Shown one piece after another: positions 46,565 through 57,293 of a DNA stretch of 64,000 bases. Under the pieces are notes generated by a model, which saw only the letters and a program-made list of their open reading frames with translations, was not told the DNA's origin and did no database searches. Made by a program: the position numbers and the translations under genes. This DNA is from Akebia trifoliata (Eukaryota; Streptophyta; Magnoliopsida; Ranunculales; Lardizabalaceae). Position 1 is the first letter of the stretch. Each line of letters opens with the position of its first letter. The stretch spans positions 10,663,974-10,727,973 of the forward strand of contig CM030716.1 in the NCBI GenBank assembly GCA_017979445.1, in the 5' to 3' direction.

Positions 46565-46895
46565 ACACTATATATATGGGAAGTGTTCAAAAGCCCTAAA
46601 GAGAGCCAAACATTTTTAAAATTAGAGATTAAAAGTTTTGGAATGGGCTGATTTTTTTATGATGATCTCTATGGTGAAGAGATCATCCTCACCAAAAATC
46701 AGTTCATTCCAAAACTTCTAACACTAGTTTACAAGTTGAAGAATTGTGGACCATTCGATTTTTGTAAATCACTTTTGATGGGGTTAGAAGTTTTGGAATG
46801 GGCTGGGTTTTGGTAAGGATGATCAGCTCGTCATTGAGATCATTCTCACAAAAAATCAGCCCATTCCAAAACTTCTAATCCAAATATTGAAAAAA
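46565..46895. mobile_element. paired-palindrome element (family P) near 46.7 kb
   Basis: After TATATATATGGGAAGTGTTCA come two palindromes, 46623-46723 and 46781-46881. Each pairs AAGTTTTGGAATGGGCTG with CAG(C/T)(C/T)CATTCCAAAACTT. The spacer contains a second-order inverted repeat around GTAAATCACTTTTGATGGGG. Confidence 0.65.
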
Positions 46896-46919
46896 TGTTT
46901 GACACAATATTTGATTCTT

Positions 46920-47185
46920 TTTTTAAGGCCTTCGAACCCTATAACTACCCTGACCATGTTAGTAAGGATCTCAGCCTTACTAAGGGTCCTTGGGCTCACC
47001 TCTTGTCTTCCAAAAACATGAACCGATGCTTCAAAATTGTAGAGAACGAAATTCTATGAATTTTGGAAAACAAATTAAAAAAAAAATCTATATATTTTTA
47101 TAGTTAATTTCATTTTGAAGTTTGGGATTTATGTGGAAGTTCGGTAACCATCCATTTTCAAAACCTTGAATCTAGTTAAAAAGAA
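46920..47185 (-). repeat. dispersed repeat, family D copy 3 (reverse)
   Basis: Read on the minus strand it resembles 9475-9830 and 37410-37750: the AAGGTTTTGAAAATGGATGG phrase and an AGTAAGG..CTTACTAA-containing end. Non-coding. Confidence 0.4.
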
Positions 47186-47195
47186 AATGATTTTT

Positions 47196-47233
<38 letters not shown>
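47196..47233. repeat. (TA)n microsatellite
   Basis: An uninterrupted TA run directly beside the MITE at 47234. Several foldback elements of this window begin or end at such TA runs. Confidence 0.9.
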
Positions 47234-47236
<3 letters not shown>

Positions 47237-47558
47237 GAATGCAAACATCCAAGACCTCATGGGGACGTTAGAGTTGTTCATCACATTTTTTTTAATAATA
47301 CCCTTATTTATTTTGTCTTTAAAAAAAAAATAAGGGTATGTTAGTCTTTTATATAATAAATGATTGTTTGTATTAATTGTCAAAGTATTTATTGCAAATA
47401 AAACATTAAATCTAAAAAATAAGTCCTTAGAATTTATTATGTAAAAAGTCTATTATTATTTTTTTCTCTAAAAAATAAAATGGGTAAGGGTATCATTGAT
47501 AAAAAATGTATTGGAGAATATTAACGTCCCCACGAGGTCTTGGACGTAAGCATTCTTA
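47234..47558. mobile_element. MITE with about 37-bp terminal inverted repeats
   Basis: The left GAGGAATGCAAACATCC..ACCTCATGGGGACGTTAG is the imperfect reverse complement of the right TTAACGTCCCCACGAGGTC..AAGCATTCTTA. Inner TAAGGGTAT tracts also pair. It is flanked by TA-rich sequence on both sides, suggesting insertion into TA. No ORF. Confidence 0.75.
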
Positions 47559-47569
47559 TATATAGATAT

Positions 47570-47900
47570 ATAGGGAACGTTCAAGGGACATAAGTAAAAA
47601 ACAATCATTTTTCAAAATATGGGTTAGGAGTTTTTGATTGAGATGACTTTTTTTATGAGAATGATCTTTATGAAGATAAGATTATCTTCTAAGAAAATCA
47701 GCCGAATTTGAAACGTCTAAATCCATCAAAAGTGATTTATAAATTATTAGTAAAAAGTTGACGGTTCACATTCTAAATCGCTTTTGATGGGGTTAGAAGG
47801 TTTAGATTTGACTGATTTTTGTGAGGATGATCTTCTCATCATAGAGACCATCCTCACAAAAAAATCAGCTCAATCCAAAACTTCTAACCCATATTTTGAT
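47570..47900. mobile_element. paired-palindrome element (family P) near 47.7 kb
   Basis: It begins TATATAGGGAACGTTCAAGGG. Two palindromes follow at 47621-47723 and 47789-47890. A spacer around AAAGTGATTTATAAATTAT..TCTAAATCGCTTTTGATGG itself forms an inverted repeat. It abuts the MITE at 47234-47558. Confidence 0.65.
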
Positions 47901-48157
47901 AAATGGTATCTGAATTTTTGGATCGATTATGATATAGTAACCCATTTGATCAAAACGACCCTTAATAACTCAAAATCTTACTATGCTAGTACAGATTTCA
48001 CTATATATTTCTAGGAAAATGACAGTGCCTAGTCTATCACATTTCCTCCTCTGGATTAGGGCTACTTTATCATAATTAAAAATGCAAAATGGTGCCAACA
48101 AACTTGTATCGGACATTGGATCCTATATGCACAAGGTAGAGGATTGAAACCCTCCTC

Positions 48158-48444
48158 CACAATGTGCCCAAATTTAATTTGATGGCCTTGGGTCGTCAAA
48201 TTTCATAAAATTCGATGTACCAAGAGGTCGAATTGACATCGAATTTTTAATTGTCAATTTTTTTTTTCGACAGGTCGAATTTATCAAATTAATGAAGGAT
48301 GAAAGAAATTCGATAGCTATACGCCGTCAAATTTGGAAACATCAAGAATTTCGACGGTTCTAGACCGTCAAAAGTTAGTTTTTAAAGTTCGTGGGCCTTG
48401 GCCCGTCAATTTTTTCTATAAATTTTTTCAGTTTTCACGTAGTG
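48158..48444 (+). mobile_element. CACTA-type MITE E1, 287 bp, TSD CTC
   Basis: It starts CACAATGTGCCC and ends CAGTTTTCACGTAGTG, i.e. CACTACGTGAAAAC when read inward. The 3-bp duplication CTC (48155-48157, 48445-48447) is as expected for CACTA. Internal subterminal motifs are variants of CGTCAAATTT / GGCCTTGGGTCGTCAA. Related to E2 and E3. Confidence 0.8.
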
Positions 48445-48799
48445 CTCCTGACTCCACACCACAATGCATGTGACCTAAACCACAATCTTAGAATTTAAAA
48501 CCTAAAATATCTCATTTCAGAATTTCCTTGGACTATGGCTTAAGATGTGTTGAGGCGTCGGACGAGGGTGTCAACTTTCAATCCTCCAACCCTAGGTGTA
48601 TCTGAACTTATCTTTAAAATATTAAAATAGTAAAGATGAAGTAATCATATTTTCAATTTTTATGGTCTTAAGAAAATTTCCAGAAAGAAATTATAAAATA
48701 ATAGGCCACCCACCACCGCACTTTCTCCAACTGACTTTTATTATAGAAAATCATTTACACTTTATTATATGGTCTCTCGTCTTAATTTATATATCTTGT

Positions 48800-48807
48800 T
48801 ATATAAG
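48800..48807 (+). promoter_or_regulatory. TATA box of dioxygenase copy B
   Basis: TATATAAG followed by TCAAGCCGCC, about 150 bp upstream of the ATG. The aligned block of copy A (36391) is conserved around it but lacks the TATA sequence. Confidence 0.55.
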
Positions 48808-48955
48808 TCAAGCCGCCCCCCTAGAATTGGCCGTCGTCGATGAGAAACTATTTCCTTGACAACCTTAAACAAATAATAAATTCCCTTTAATTCAGGATCA
48901 CTCGTCTTTGTCTTACAAAACTCCCAGAGAAAAAAATAAAAAATAAAAAATAAAC

Positions 48956-51900
48956 ATGGTGATCTCTAGTGAAGTTTCAGATGATATTGCATGTCATTAT
49001 GATCGAACCAAAGAATTAAAGGCCTTTGATGATTCAAAAGCAGGTGTTAAAGGACTAGTCGATGCAGGTATAGCAAAGATCCCTCGAATCTTTGAGCATC
49101 CACAGGATCCGCTTGACAGTAAGTCAGCTTCCAACGATGGGCACTTCATGATTCCAACTATAGACCTTGAAGGCATTGAAAAGTGTGTCAATCTACGCAA
49201 GGAGATTGTCGATCAAGTCCTACGTGCTTCGGAGACTTGGGGATTTTTCCAAGTGGTGAACCATGGTATCCCTATTAGTGTGTTGGACGAGATGATTGAA
49301 GGAGTTCGTAAGTTTAACGAGCAACCAACGGAAGAGAAGATGAAGTTCTATACGCGTGAGAGAACTAGAAGGGTGATTTACAATAGCAACTTTGATCTCT
49401 ATCAATCGCCGGCTGCAAATTGGAGAGACACCTTATTTTGTGTAATGGGTCCTAACCCTCTTGACCACGAAGAGTTGCCAGTGGCATGCAGGTATGTGAT
49501 CAGCACAACGTGAAAAAAGTATATATTTGACAGCCCAAGGTCACCGAACTTAAAATTTGACGGGTCAGAACCGACACATTATAGAGGATGAGAGAAATTT
49601 GATGGCTCTAAGCTGTCGAATTGGGGAAAAAAAAAACTTTCAATCGCCATGGACTGTTAAAATTCAATTTTTAGAACTTGTGGGCTTTGGCCCGTCAACT
49701 TTGCTTGTCAAAATTTTCAGTTTTGACATAATGCAGTAGAATACATATCATTCCATGTTATTGCTCTAGTTCAAGAACCCCTCTTAGGTTTTCAATCATA
49801 AAATAGTTCAATTTCTAATTTTTAATGACCTTGCTCCTGACATAGAGTCGCTTCCTAATACTTCTGGCAACTAAATTTGCGGCCCAGGTAGTACGTCCCA
49901 TGGACCATGTTATACAATAGAGTTACACAGTGAATCAAAGAATTGATATTTTTCATTTTTCCAACTTTTGATATTTCAGAAATCAATTATTTGTAGTATG
50001 TTAGAATTTAGTTTTACAACAAAAACTCAACTCTCAACTACTGAAGGCGCTCTTCTTTCTAATCCTATTGAATATTATCACATAGGAGGTGCCCTTCAAT
50101 ATTTGACTCTCACTTGCCCGGACATCTCCTTTTTTGTCCACCATGCTGCACAGCTCGTGAATAATCCTCTCACACCACATCTTGTTCCTTCCAAACGAAT
50201 TCTTCATTACCTGAAACGCACTATTGATTTTGGGATCCAATTTTATTGCTCTGCTGGACCTTTACAGCTTCAAGCTTTTTTTTTTTATGCTGATTGGGTG
50301 GGCTGTCCCGGTAGTCAGTGCTCTACTTCTGGCTATTGTGTGTATTTGGGACCCAATCTCGTTTCCTGGAGTTCCAAGAAGCATCCAACAGCTCTAAGTC
50401 GAGTGCCAAGTCCAAAGATCGGTCATTAGTTTATGCTTGTGTAGAAACTATTTGGATACGTCATATCCTTCGTGATTGGTTTACTTCTAAAACTCAAGGA
50501 GGATCTTTCTAATTTGTAAAACATTGGGTCTCCACATTCCTCTGTTGTAGAATTCAACATTAGAAACAAATACAAGATATTGAGGCAGATTGGGCCATTC
50601 TTAAGGTGGTCTAATTAACAATGATAAGGATGGAAAAGGACAATTCTACATTGTGAATTGGAGTTTGTTCACTACGTGAAAACTGGAAAATTTGAAAGAA
50701 AAAATTGACGTGCAAAAAAACCCACGAATTTTAGAAACTGAATTTTGACGGTCTAGGACCGTCGAAATTCTTGATGTTCCCAGATTTGATGGCTTAAAGC
50801 TGTCAAATTTCTCCCATCCTTTGTTAATTTGACAATTTCAACCCATCGAAAAATAAAATTTGATAATGAAAAATTCAATACCAATTTGATCCCTTGGTCC
50901 GTCGAATTTTTTGAAATTTGACGGCCCAGGACCTTCAAATTTGAGCTTTTTTCACATGGTGGTTACCTGAACAATGTCGGTATGTTGGACTTGTTATTAC
51001 ATGAGAGGATCCCTTGCCTACAAGTCCATTATGTCAGTACATTCTTTGGCTTGAGATGTTTCGACCCCTTCATTTTTTTGTTCAACTTTTCTAGCCTCAG
51101 ACCATGTTTGAGGTAGAACATCAAACTTATGGTCGAATGGTAGGAAAATAGGCTTTCTAGAGATCATTTTCCGTGTATTCACTCCCTAGATAATCCCCTA
51201 CAAATATGTTCACATCTTAGTTTGAATTTTTGTGCTTCATGTCTAACGTCGTCTGAGGCTAGTATTTTTCCCTTTTTTTGTTCTAGGTGTGTGAGGTGGA
51301 TATGAAAAAAGCAATTATAAGTCATGACTCTTATATAAAGAAGTATCATTGTAGTAAGGAGGATACATGAGGTCCTTATGGTCCTTTTGAGATCGAATAG
51401 AGCTTACAATTGTTTTCTTATAGTGAAATTTGATCAAAAAAATCTTTTGAAGCTAGTGCCACCAAAACTATGAGCATGGTGCAAAATCCAAAAGCATTTC
51501 TATAGCAATTGGTCCATATCAACAATGCATTATGTCGTTAATTCAAACAAATCCTTAATTTGTAGGTATTTTTATTATTCTGACAACCACGCTAATAGTA
51601 TAAGTGTTCAATTTGTAGGGATTCATTAATCGAGTACTCAAAGCATGTTACGAAAATTGGGATCACATTGTTTGAGCTACTATCGGAGGCTCTCGAGCTC
51701 AATCCCAACCACCTTAACGACATGGATTGTGCCAAGGGACATACAATTCTATCTCACTACTATCCACGATGCCCTGAGCCGGAACTTACGTTGGGCACTA
51801 CCAAGCATTCAGACAATGATTTTCTTACTATCCTTCTACAAGATCACATTGGTGGTCTCCAAATTCTTCATCAAAATCAATGGGTAGATGTTCCTCCCAT

Positions 51901-52626
51901 GCATGGAGCTCTCGTAGTAAACATTGGAGATCTTCTACAGGTAAATTCTTTGTTATACTAACTTTACTCTATATTAAACACATTTAATTTATTGACACTA
52001 TAATTTGTCATACTAGAATTATTTTGTATAGTTCTTACATTGAAAATATTAAAGTAAGCTAGATATCCAACACTACATAAAGCTTTTCTTCCTATAGCCA
52101 TGCTTAAAGCATCATTTATAACAATTTAAATGCATTCATGAAATGCAATTGTTTATCAATGACGTTTTTTGCACATCTACAAGAAGGAAAGTTTATATGA
52201 AAACATTACATTTGGTTAATATTACCTTCCAAAAAATAATACATTTGGTTAATCATGAAATTTTTATTGTTTTTAACTTATTTTATTTGTTGTATTGTTG
52301 AACATTACATTTGGTCAATCATGAAATTTTAATTGTCTATAACTTATTTTATGTGTTGTATTGTTGTCTTGGTATAGCTTGTCTCTAACGATAGGCTTAA
52401 AAGCATTGAACATAGAGTACGTGCCAACCATGTAGGTCCACGGATTTCTGTGGCATGCTTCTTCTACAACCATCTTCATCTATCCACAAAGCTTTACCCC
52501 ATCAAAGAGTTGTTATCGGAAGAAAATCCCCCCGTATACAAAGATACCACTCTGAAAGAATTCATTGAATACTATGCTGCAAAAGGACTCGATGGCAACT
52601 CAGCTTTGCCCCATTTCAAGTTGTGA
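48956..52626 (+). CDS. 2-oxoglutarate/Fe(II) dioxygenase, ACC oxidase homolog-like (copy B)
   Basis: Three exons: 48956-49491, 51619-51940 and 52378-52626, with the same intron phases as copy A. The product is 368 aa, starting [20 protein letters not shown]. It has [34 protein letters not shown], iron ligands His242 and Asp244 (KHSDND) and His298 (EHRV), and Arg308-x-Ser310 for 2-oxoglutarate. It ends HFKL like copy A. No stop or frameshift is seen. Function is inferred as for copy A: a cytosolic oxygenase of specialised metabolism, substrate unknown. Intron 1 (2.1 kb) was enlarged by two CACTA MITEs and a Copia fragment. One MITE starts only 12 bp after the donor GTATGT. Confidence 0.93.
49504..49733 (+). 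mobile_element. CACTA-type MITE E3 next to splice donor, TSD CAG
   Basis: The left end CACAACGTGAAAAAAGT matches the E2 right end; the right end CAGTTTTGACATAATG is eroded. The duplication CAG lies at 49501-49503 and 49734-49736. Internal GGCCCGTCAA and GATGGCTCTAAGCTGTC are shared with E1 and E2. It sits in intron 1 of copy B, 12 bp after the donor. Confidence 0.75.
49960..50515 (+). mobile_element. Ty1/Copia RT-RNase H fragment (decayed)
   Basis: The frame contains [65 protein letters not shown]. After a frameshift it continues with [14 protein letters not shown]. This is the C-terminal RT to RNase H stretch of Copia elements. One or more shifts and the lack of the rest of pol show it is dead. 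It lies in intron 1 of dioxygenase copy B. Confidence 0.85.
50670..50961 (-). mobile_element. CACTA-type MITE E2, 292 bp, TSD GTT
   Basis: It starts CACTACGTGAAAACTGG and ends GCTTTTTTCACATGGTG, in inverted orientation relative to E1 and E3. The duplication GTT lies at 50667-50669 and 50962-50964. Internal GACGGTCTAGGACCGTC and GACGGCCCAGGACC motifs are subterminal repeats. It lies in intron 1 of copy B. Confidence 0.8.
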
Positions 52627-53456
52627 CTTGTGATGTTGGTAAGTTAATTATGAGTACAATTCTGTTTCTAGTCAGGACCCATAGTTGATGGAATGTTTTG
52701 TATCTATCTTCACCTTTCATTCACTGAAAAAGATTGTGCACACTAGTTTATGTCCAAACATTTACGTTTGTTTTGGGGGCTTATGTTTAAACTCAATATC
52801 ACTATGCTATATTGGAATATAAATTTTACTGCAACTAAACACATCCAAATCTTGGGAGGATTATTTGAATCAAACAAACTAGTTAGCTAAGGAATTTAGT
52901 CTCTAACAGTATTCTTCTAGCTTAATTATGGGGCAAGAGATCTCAGACTTAAATAGATGGAATGCATGATGAAGACGAAATGATAATCTAAAGGTCAATG
53001 GTACAATAACAAATGTGTTTAAATTCTATTTGAGGGAATCAGATGAACCATGTAGAACTCTGTGTTGCTATTAATGTACATTTTTTTCTTAGTTGACTTG
53101 GCTGAAGGCAAATATTTATGTAATATGTGTTTAATTTCACCTTCCCAATCCTTTCCACTTGTTCATGTGTACATCGAAACATTTGTGGATATTTTGGGGA
53201 TAAAACCGAAAGCTCCACATTGCAAGAAATCCATTCAAATAACATTTTTATGCACCAAAAGACATGTTGAAAGGGTCATTTGAACCTAAGAATCTAGGCA
53301 AGGAATTTAATCTAGTAAATTTGTTCTAGCTTACGGTGCGAAAGGTTTTGGCCTAATATTTGAATTGAGTTTGAAATCTTACACAAACATGTGAGCTGCA
53401 TTAATACTTTCTGATACGAAAGTAGTCCTCCACACTTTGAAGCCTGTAAAACCATA
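52627..53456. other. 3' flank of dioxygenase copy B, duplicated with the pseudogene flank
   Basis: The first 250 bp match the other two copies. Bases 53270-53450 match 35690-35870. No further gene. Confidence 0.65.
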
Positions 53457-54573
53457 GTTTTAAAATTTGAAAACTCGACTCGAATTTCCATCAAGTCAAA
53501 TCAAACAGAAAACTCGGGTGTTGACTTGGTGGAGTCAAACTAAATTTTTTCATGACGACTTAAGGTAACGTTAGGAAATGCCCCTAGTTTTTTTCTCCCT
53601 ACAACCATTCATTTTAAGATCTATTGCTCTTCTTCAATCTTAAGATGTATCTCTCTTCAATTTTAAGATCTACTCAAGGAACCTTTCCTGCTCATAAAAA
53701 AGATATAAATTGTTTTGGATGAAGAAAAGAGATGGTTTTTTGGTGCAGAAAATGATTTTTTTACAAGTGGCTGAAGTGGGTGGATTGAAGATGAAGTTGA
53801 ATGAGATGAACTTGAAGATGCTGGATGTTTTATTAGAATAATCAAGGGTTTTATTTTAGAGGTAGAGGTTGATGAATTGAAGACAGAGTATAGCATATTT
53901 CTTTTTTATCATAAGCTAGGCTTGGAAGGACCCCCTTTTTTTTCTAACAAGAGTAGTTACATGAGAGATCATCAATAAGAGGTTGTTGAATTGAAGACAA
54001 AGTATAACATTTTTGTTTTTTATCATAAGCTAGGCTTGGAAGGACCCCCTTTTTTTCTAACAAGAGTAATTACATGAGAGATCATCAATAAGAATACTTG
54101 TCAACTCTTGACGTATAAAACAATTATCCTCAAGAATCAAAAAGTTTTTTTTCGCTAACACCCAGGCAGGTGAGGTAGTCGGCCATCCTGTTTGTTTCTC
54201 TCTAGTAGAATTTGAAGACACTACTTTGGAACGTAAATGAGAGAAGTTAAAGCTTGAAAATGAAGGATTTTTATTTAAAAATCAAAAGGGTTTTCTTCAA
54301 GAGGTTGAAGCAAATGGTTTGAAGGTGAGGTTGAATAGATCAGAGAGCAAAGATGGTGGATGTGGGAGAAAAATAAGGGTTTCTCGATGAATTTTTGGGA
54401 AAAAAATAGGGTTTGCAATTTGAGTATTAAATCAGTGCCCCTCACTCGACCGAGGTTTGACTTAACTCGGCCAATTTTTTGAGTTGATTCATCTGAGTTT
54501 ATTTTCAAAGTTTGTGACTGATTCAAATCGAAGTCAAATTAATTTGACTCGACTGGACGAGTTCTAAAACTAT
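53457..54573. mobile_element. foldback-like element with 114-bp tandem duplication
   Basis: The left end ACCATAGTTTTAAAATTTG..AACTCGACTCG pairs with the right end CGACTGGACGAGTTCTAAA..ACTATG. ACTCG-rich arms resemble 11580-11800. A 114-bp direct duplication starts at 53868 and 53982 (GTTGWTGAATTGAAGACA..AGGCTTGGAAGGACCCCC). The ORFs are low-complexity. Confidence 0.5.
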
Positions 54574-54719
54574 GCTTCAGACAAGTATACAACATACATA
54601 CACCAACAATTTTGTATGGAGTGGTGGTGACAAAATTTTGTCGGTGGTATCTAACATATTTTTTTGCTAAGCAAGCAAAATTGTATTAGCATAGAGGAAA
54701 TGTATAGGAGGGCAAAACC

Positions 54720-55705
54720 ATTAATTTACTATTCGAAACTTTGGAAGAGCAAGCCTATCACCCATTATCCTTTTCTTAACAATTAATGGAAGACAAGCAA
54801 AATCCATGAAAAATGGGAACTCCTACTCTTAACACCAAATTCTGCTAAGGTGTCTTCAACACTATTTTTCTCCCTGAGGGAATGCTGAACTCTCCACAAC
54901 ATAGTTGATAGTTTTCTCTTAATCTACTTGATCCAAGTAAGGACGCACCTTTTAAACCATCACCCAAAAGCCGAGAATAAAGTTTGATAATAACCTTCTC
55001 ATGTGAGGGAAGCAAAGATTCTAAAGCTGTAGTAAGTTTTAAGCATTCAACCCCATTATTGCTAGAACACCCGAAAAACCATAACAAGCAAAGACCAGAT
55101 CACCAATTTCATTTCTAAGAGAACAATTTCCACCTACTGGTCCTGGATTCCTTTATGAATCACCATCAACATAGAGTTCAAACCAGCCCGATCCAGGTTA
55201 ATTTTTCCTATAAATAAATTGAAAAGACATGATCCTCCTTGGCTTGACCAATTTAGATAAAATTTTCATATGTGCCAGTTTAATAAGCTCAGTAGTTGAT
55301 GAAGGAACCTTATAATTCCTGATCCCATCCAGCTCTTATATCCAGCACGAAATCCTTTTGATAGCCTCTCTAGAGTTTACTCTAATGTCTTTAAATATGA
55401 CTACTTTCCTTGAGAGCCAACAAATCACCCATGCAAGCATCCTCAGAACTGAATCAAACTAAGAATTTCTTGGAAGACCCCATCGACAGATTTTCTGTAA
55501 AGATAAGTTATTGCACATTTAAACCAAGCCTGAAAAAATTCCAGATTTCCCACATTTAAAAAATAAATGATCGATGGATTCCTCATTTCGTTGACAGCAA
55601 GGGCATCTTGAAGAAAATTTAAAAGACCACTTCTTTGTAAGAAGGTCCACCGGAATTGCATTGTGCATCAAATTCCAAGCAAAAGTCTTCATCTTCTATC
55701 TGATC
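54720..55705 (-). mobile_element. LINE remnant: zinc-finger and RNase H part of an L1-like ORF2
   Basis: The minus strand, across frameshifts, reads KMKTFAWNLMHNAIPVDLL, CPCCQRNEESIDHLF and KCGKSGIF (zf-RVT motif). Downstream it reads WFELYVDGDS, RNPGPVGG, NEIGDLVFACYG and NNGVECLKL-type RNase H sequence. Order and motifs fit the C-terminal end of plant L1 ORF2. Stops and shifts are frequent. Confidence 0.7.
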
Positions 55706-56933
55706 CCAAGTAAGAGGCGCGGGCCATTCGAAATACGGTTCATGTGCGATAAGAAGCAAGATCTAGCTGGAACGCATAGTGAAATACGTTCCTCCTCTTC
55801 TCCTCTCCCTATCTTGCTCAAGCGACCTTTTTCTGCCTTGCTACAGTAGCTGATGTTGTTTATTGGATTTTTTCACAGCATGTATAACCTTGTTTTTCCC
55901 TGTAGAGCCCCAAGGATCATCTTCTAAGCAAGTGTACTTTTTCGCTCTTTCGAACAACTCACTCAGAGTTTTCGATCTTTTTTTCACAAGAGACCTATAC
56001 AATCTTGAGCCGAATACTAAGGAGTTTTTGAACGTCACCATGGCCGCTCTCTCGTCACAACTCTCTAGAGACATCACTTCCTCTCTAAATCTCCCCGTAA
56101 ACTCTCTTAGGTTCTATCCAAATCCCAAACGCTGAGCAGCGCATCGACATTTCCTCCACTATTCCTGTTGCCAATGTATCGTGTTATGAAGGTAGTACAG
56201 AATTCCTCGAATGAGGTAATGGATCCGTATGACAACTTGTGGGCCAAGTCAGTGCGTTCCCCTACAAACTCGAGGGGAACAACCTACACATCAATCCTTC
56301 CTTCTCCTTCCACAATGGGAGCATCTATTAAAAGTGGAAAAGATGTTCCACCAAGTCCTTCATCCTAGAATAAGGGGTGAAATACGGTGGTACAAACTTC
56401 TTCGAGATCTCTTCAACTAAGATTTTTACTGCAAAGAGACTTCTAAATCCCCTGAACGGCTTGCGTTGTTGCCATGCCTATGTCAACATTCTTCATCATC
56501 TCCTTTTCTTTTCTAATCATCTTTCTAACCTCCTATTGAGTCAAGCCCATTACGGGCTTAGTCTGAGTGGTTGTAACAGCAGCCTTTGTTTCACCTTCTT
56601 TCGTAGGGATCAATAACGGTGTGTTCCCTTTCATACTTGAAGCACAATCATCCTTACTTGCTGGCTGAGAGTCTCTTGGTAAGCTACCTTGCCTCATCGA
56701 CTGTTGTTTATCGAGGCATTGGCTCAAGTTCTGATTTTGTTCAACTAAGTCATCCATCTTCTTCTGCATCTCCTCTTGATGTTTCCTCGTGGCATCTAAC
56801 ATCACTAAGAGTTGTATATCCACAGCTGGTGTCACCAGTGGGGGTGCATTGACTTCGTTAGTTTTTGTGGATTTCACCATTGTTTCAATTGAAATCAATA
56901 TGTTCTAGGTGTTCCCACAGAAGGCGCCAATTT
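55705..56933 (-). mobile_element. Ty3/Gypsy gag fragment (decayed)
   Basis: From an ATG at 56898 the minus strand codes a clean 121-aa piece with a coiled stretch (RKHQEEMQKKMDDLVEQNQ). After stops come gag phrases such as IDAPIVEGEG, SFEEFCTTFITRYIG and, at 55841-56077, MVTFKNSLVFGSRLYRSL then LSELFERAKKYTCLEDDP. This matches retrotransposon gag before the zinc knuckle. No protease or pol follows; a LINE remnant begins at about 55705. Confidence 0.7.
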
Positions 56934-57293
56934 TGTATGGTCAAAATTTGGTGGATAACTTTGATGAATCCAACCACATTGATCCGAAGTCGTTCCTAGC
57001 ACTTCCCTCCTCACAACAGCGTGGTACCTGTCAAAATCACTTCGATGCTCAAGTTAGAGAAGCCAAATAATAGTCTTCCCAAACTATTTAGACTCTAATC
57101 TCTCCGAAAATATCCCTCTCAATAGTGCTATTTATCCCTCTAGCCTTCTATAGGGTTTCCCCCTTTGTAGGTTATAATCATGGGATCTTTGTTGACTCTA
57201 AGGAGTTGTTTACCTAATCGAGCTCTCTTGGATTGATTGTACTAAACAGCAAAGATCTCCAACTAGATTTTTGGGATTGACGTACACGCATCA
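56934..57293 (-). mobile_element. 5' LTR of the Gypsy gag fragment (360 bp)
   Basis: On the minus strand it starts TGATGCGTGTACGTCAATCC at 57293 and ends ACCATACA at 56934. It is followed by a PBS-type AAATTGGCGCCTTCTGTGGG. A TATA box GGATAAATAG lies at about 57128-57137. The start and end are TG and CA. Gag begins 36 bp further on. Confidence 0.65.
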
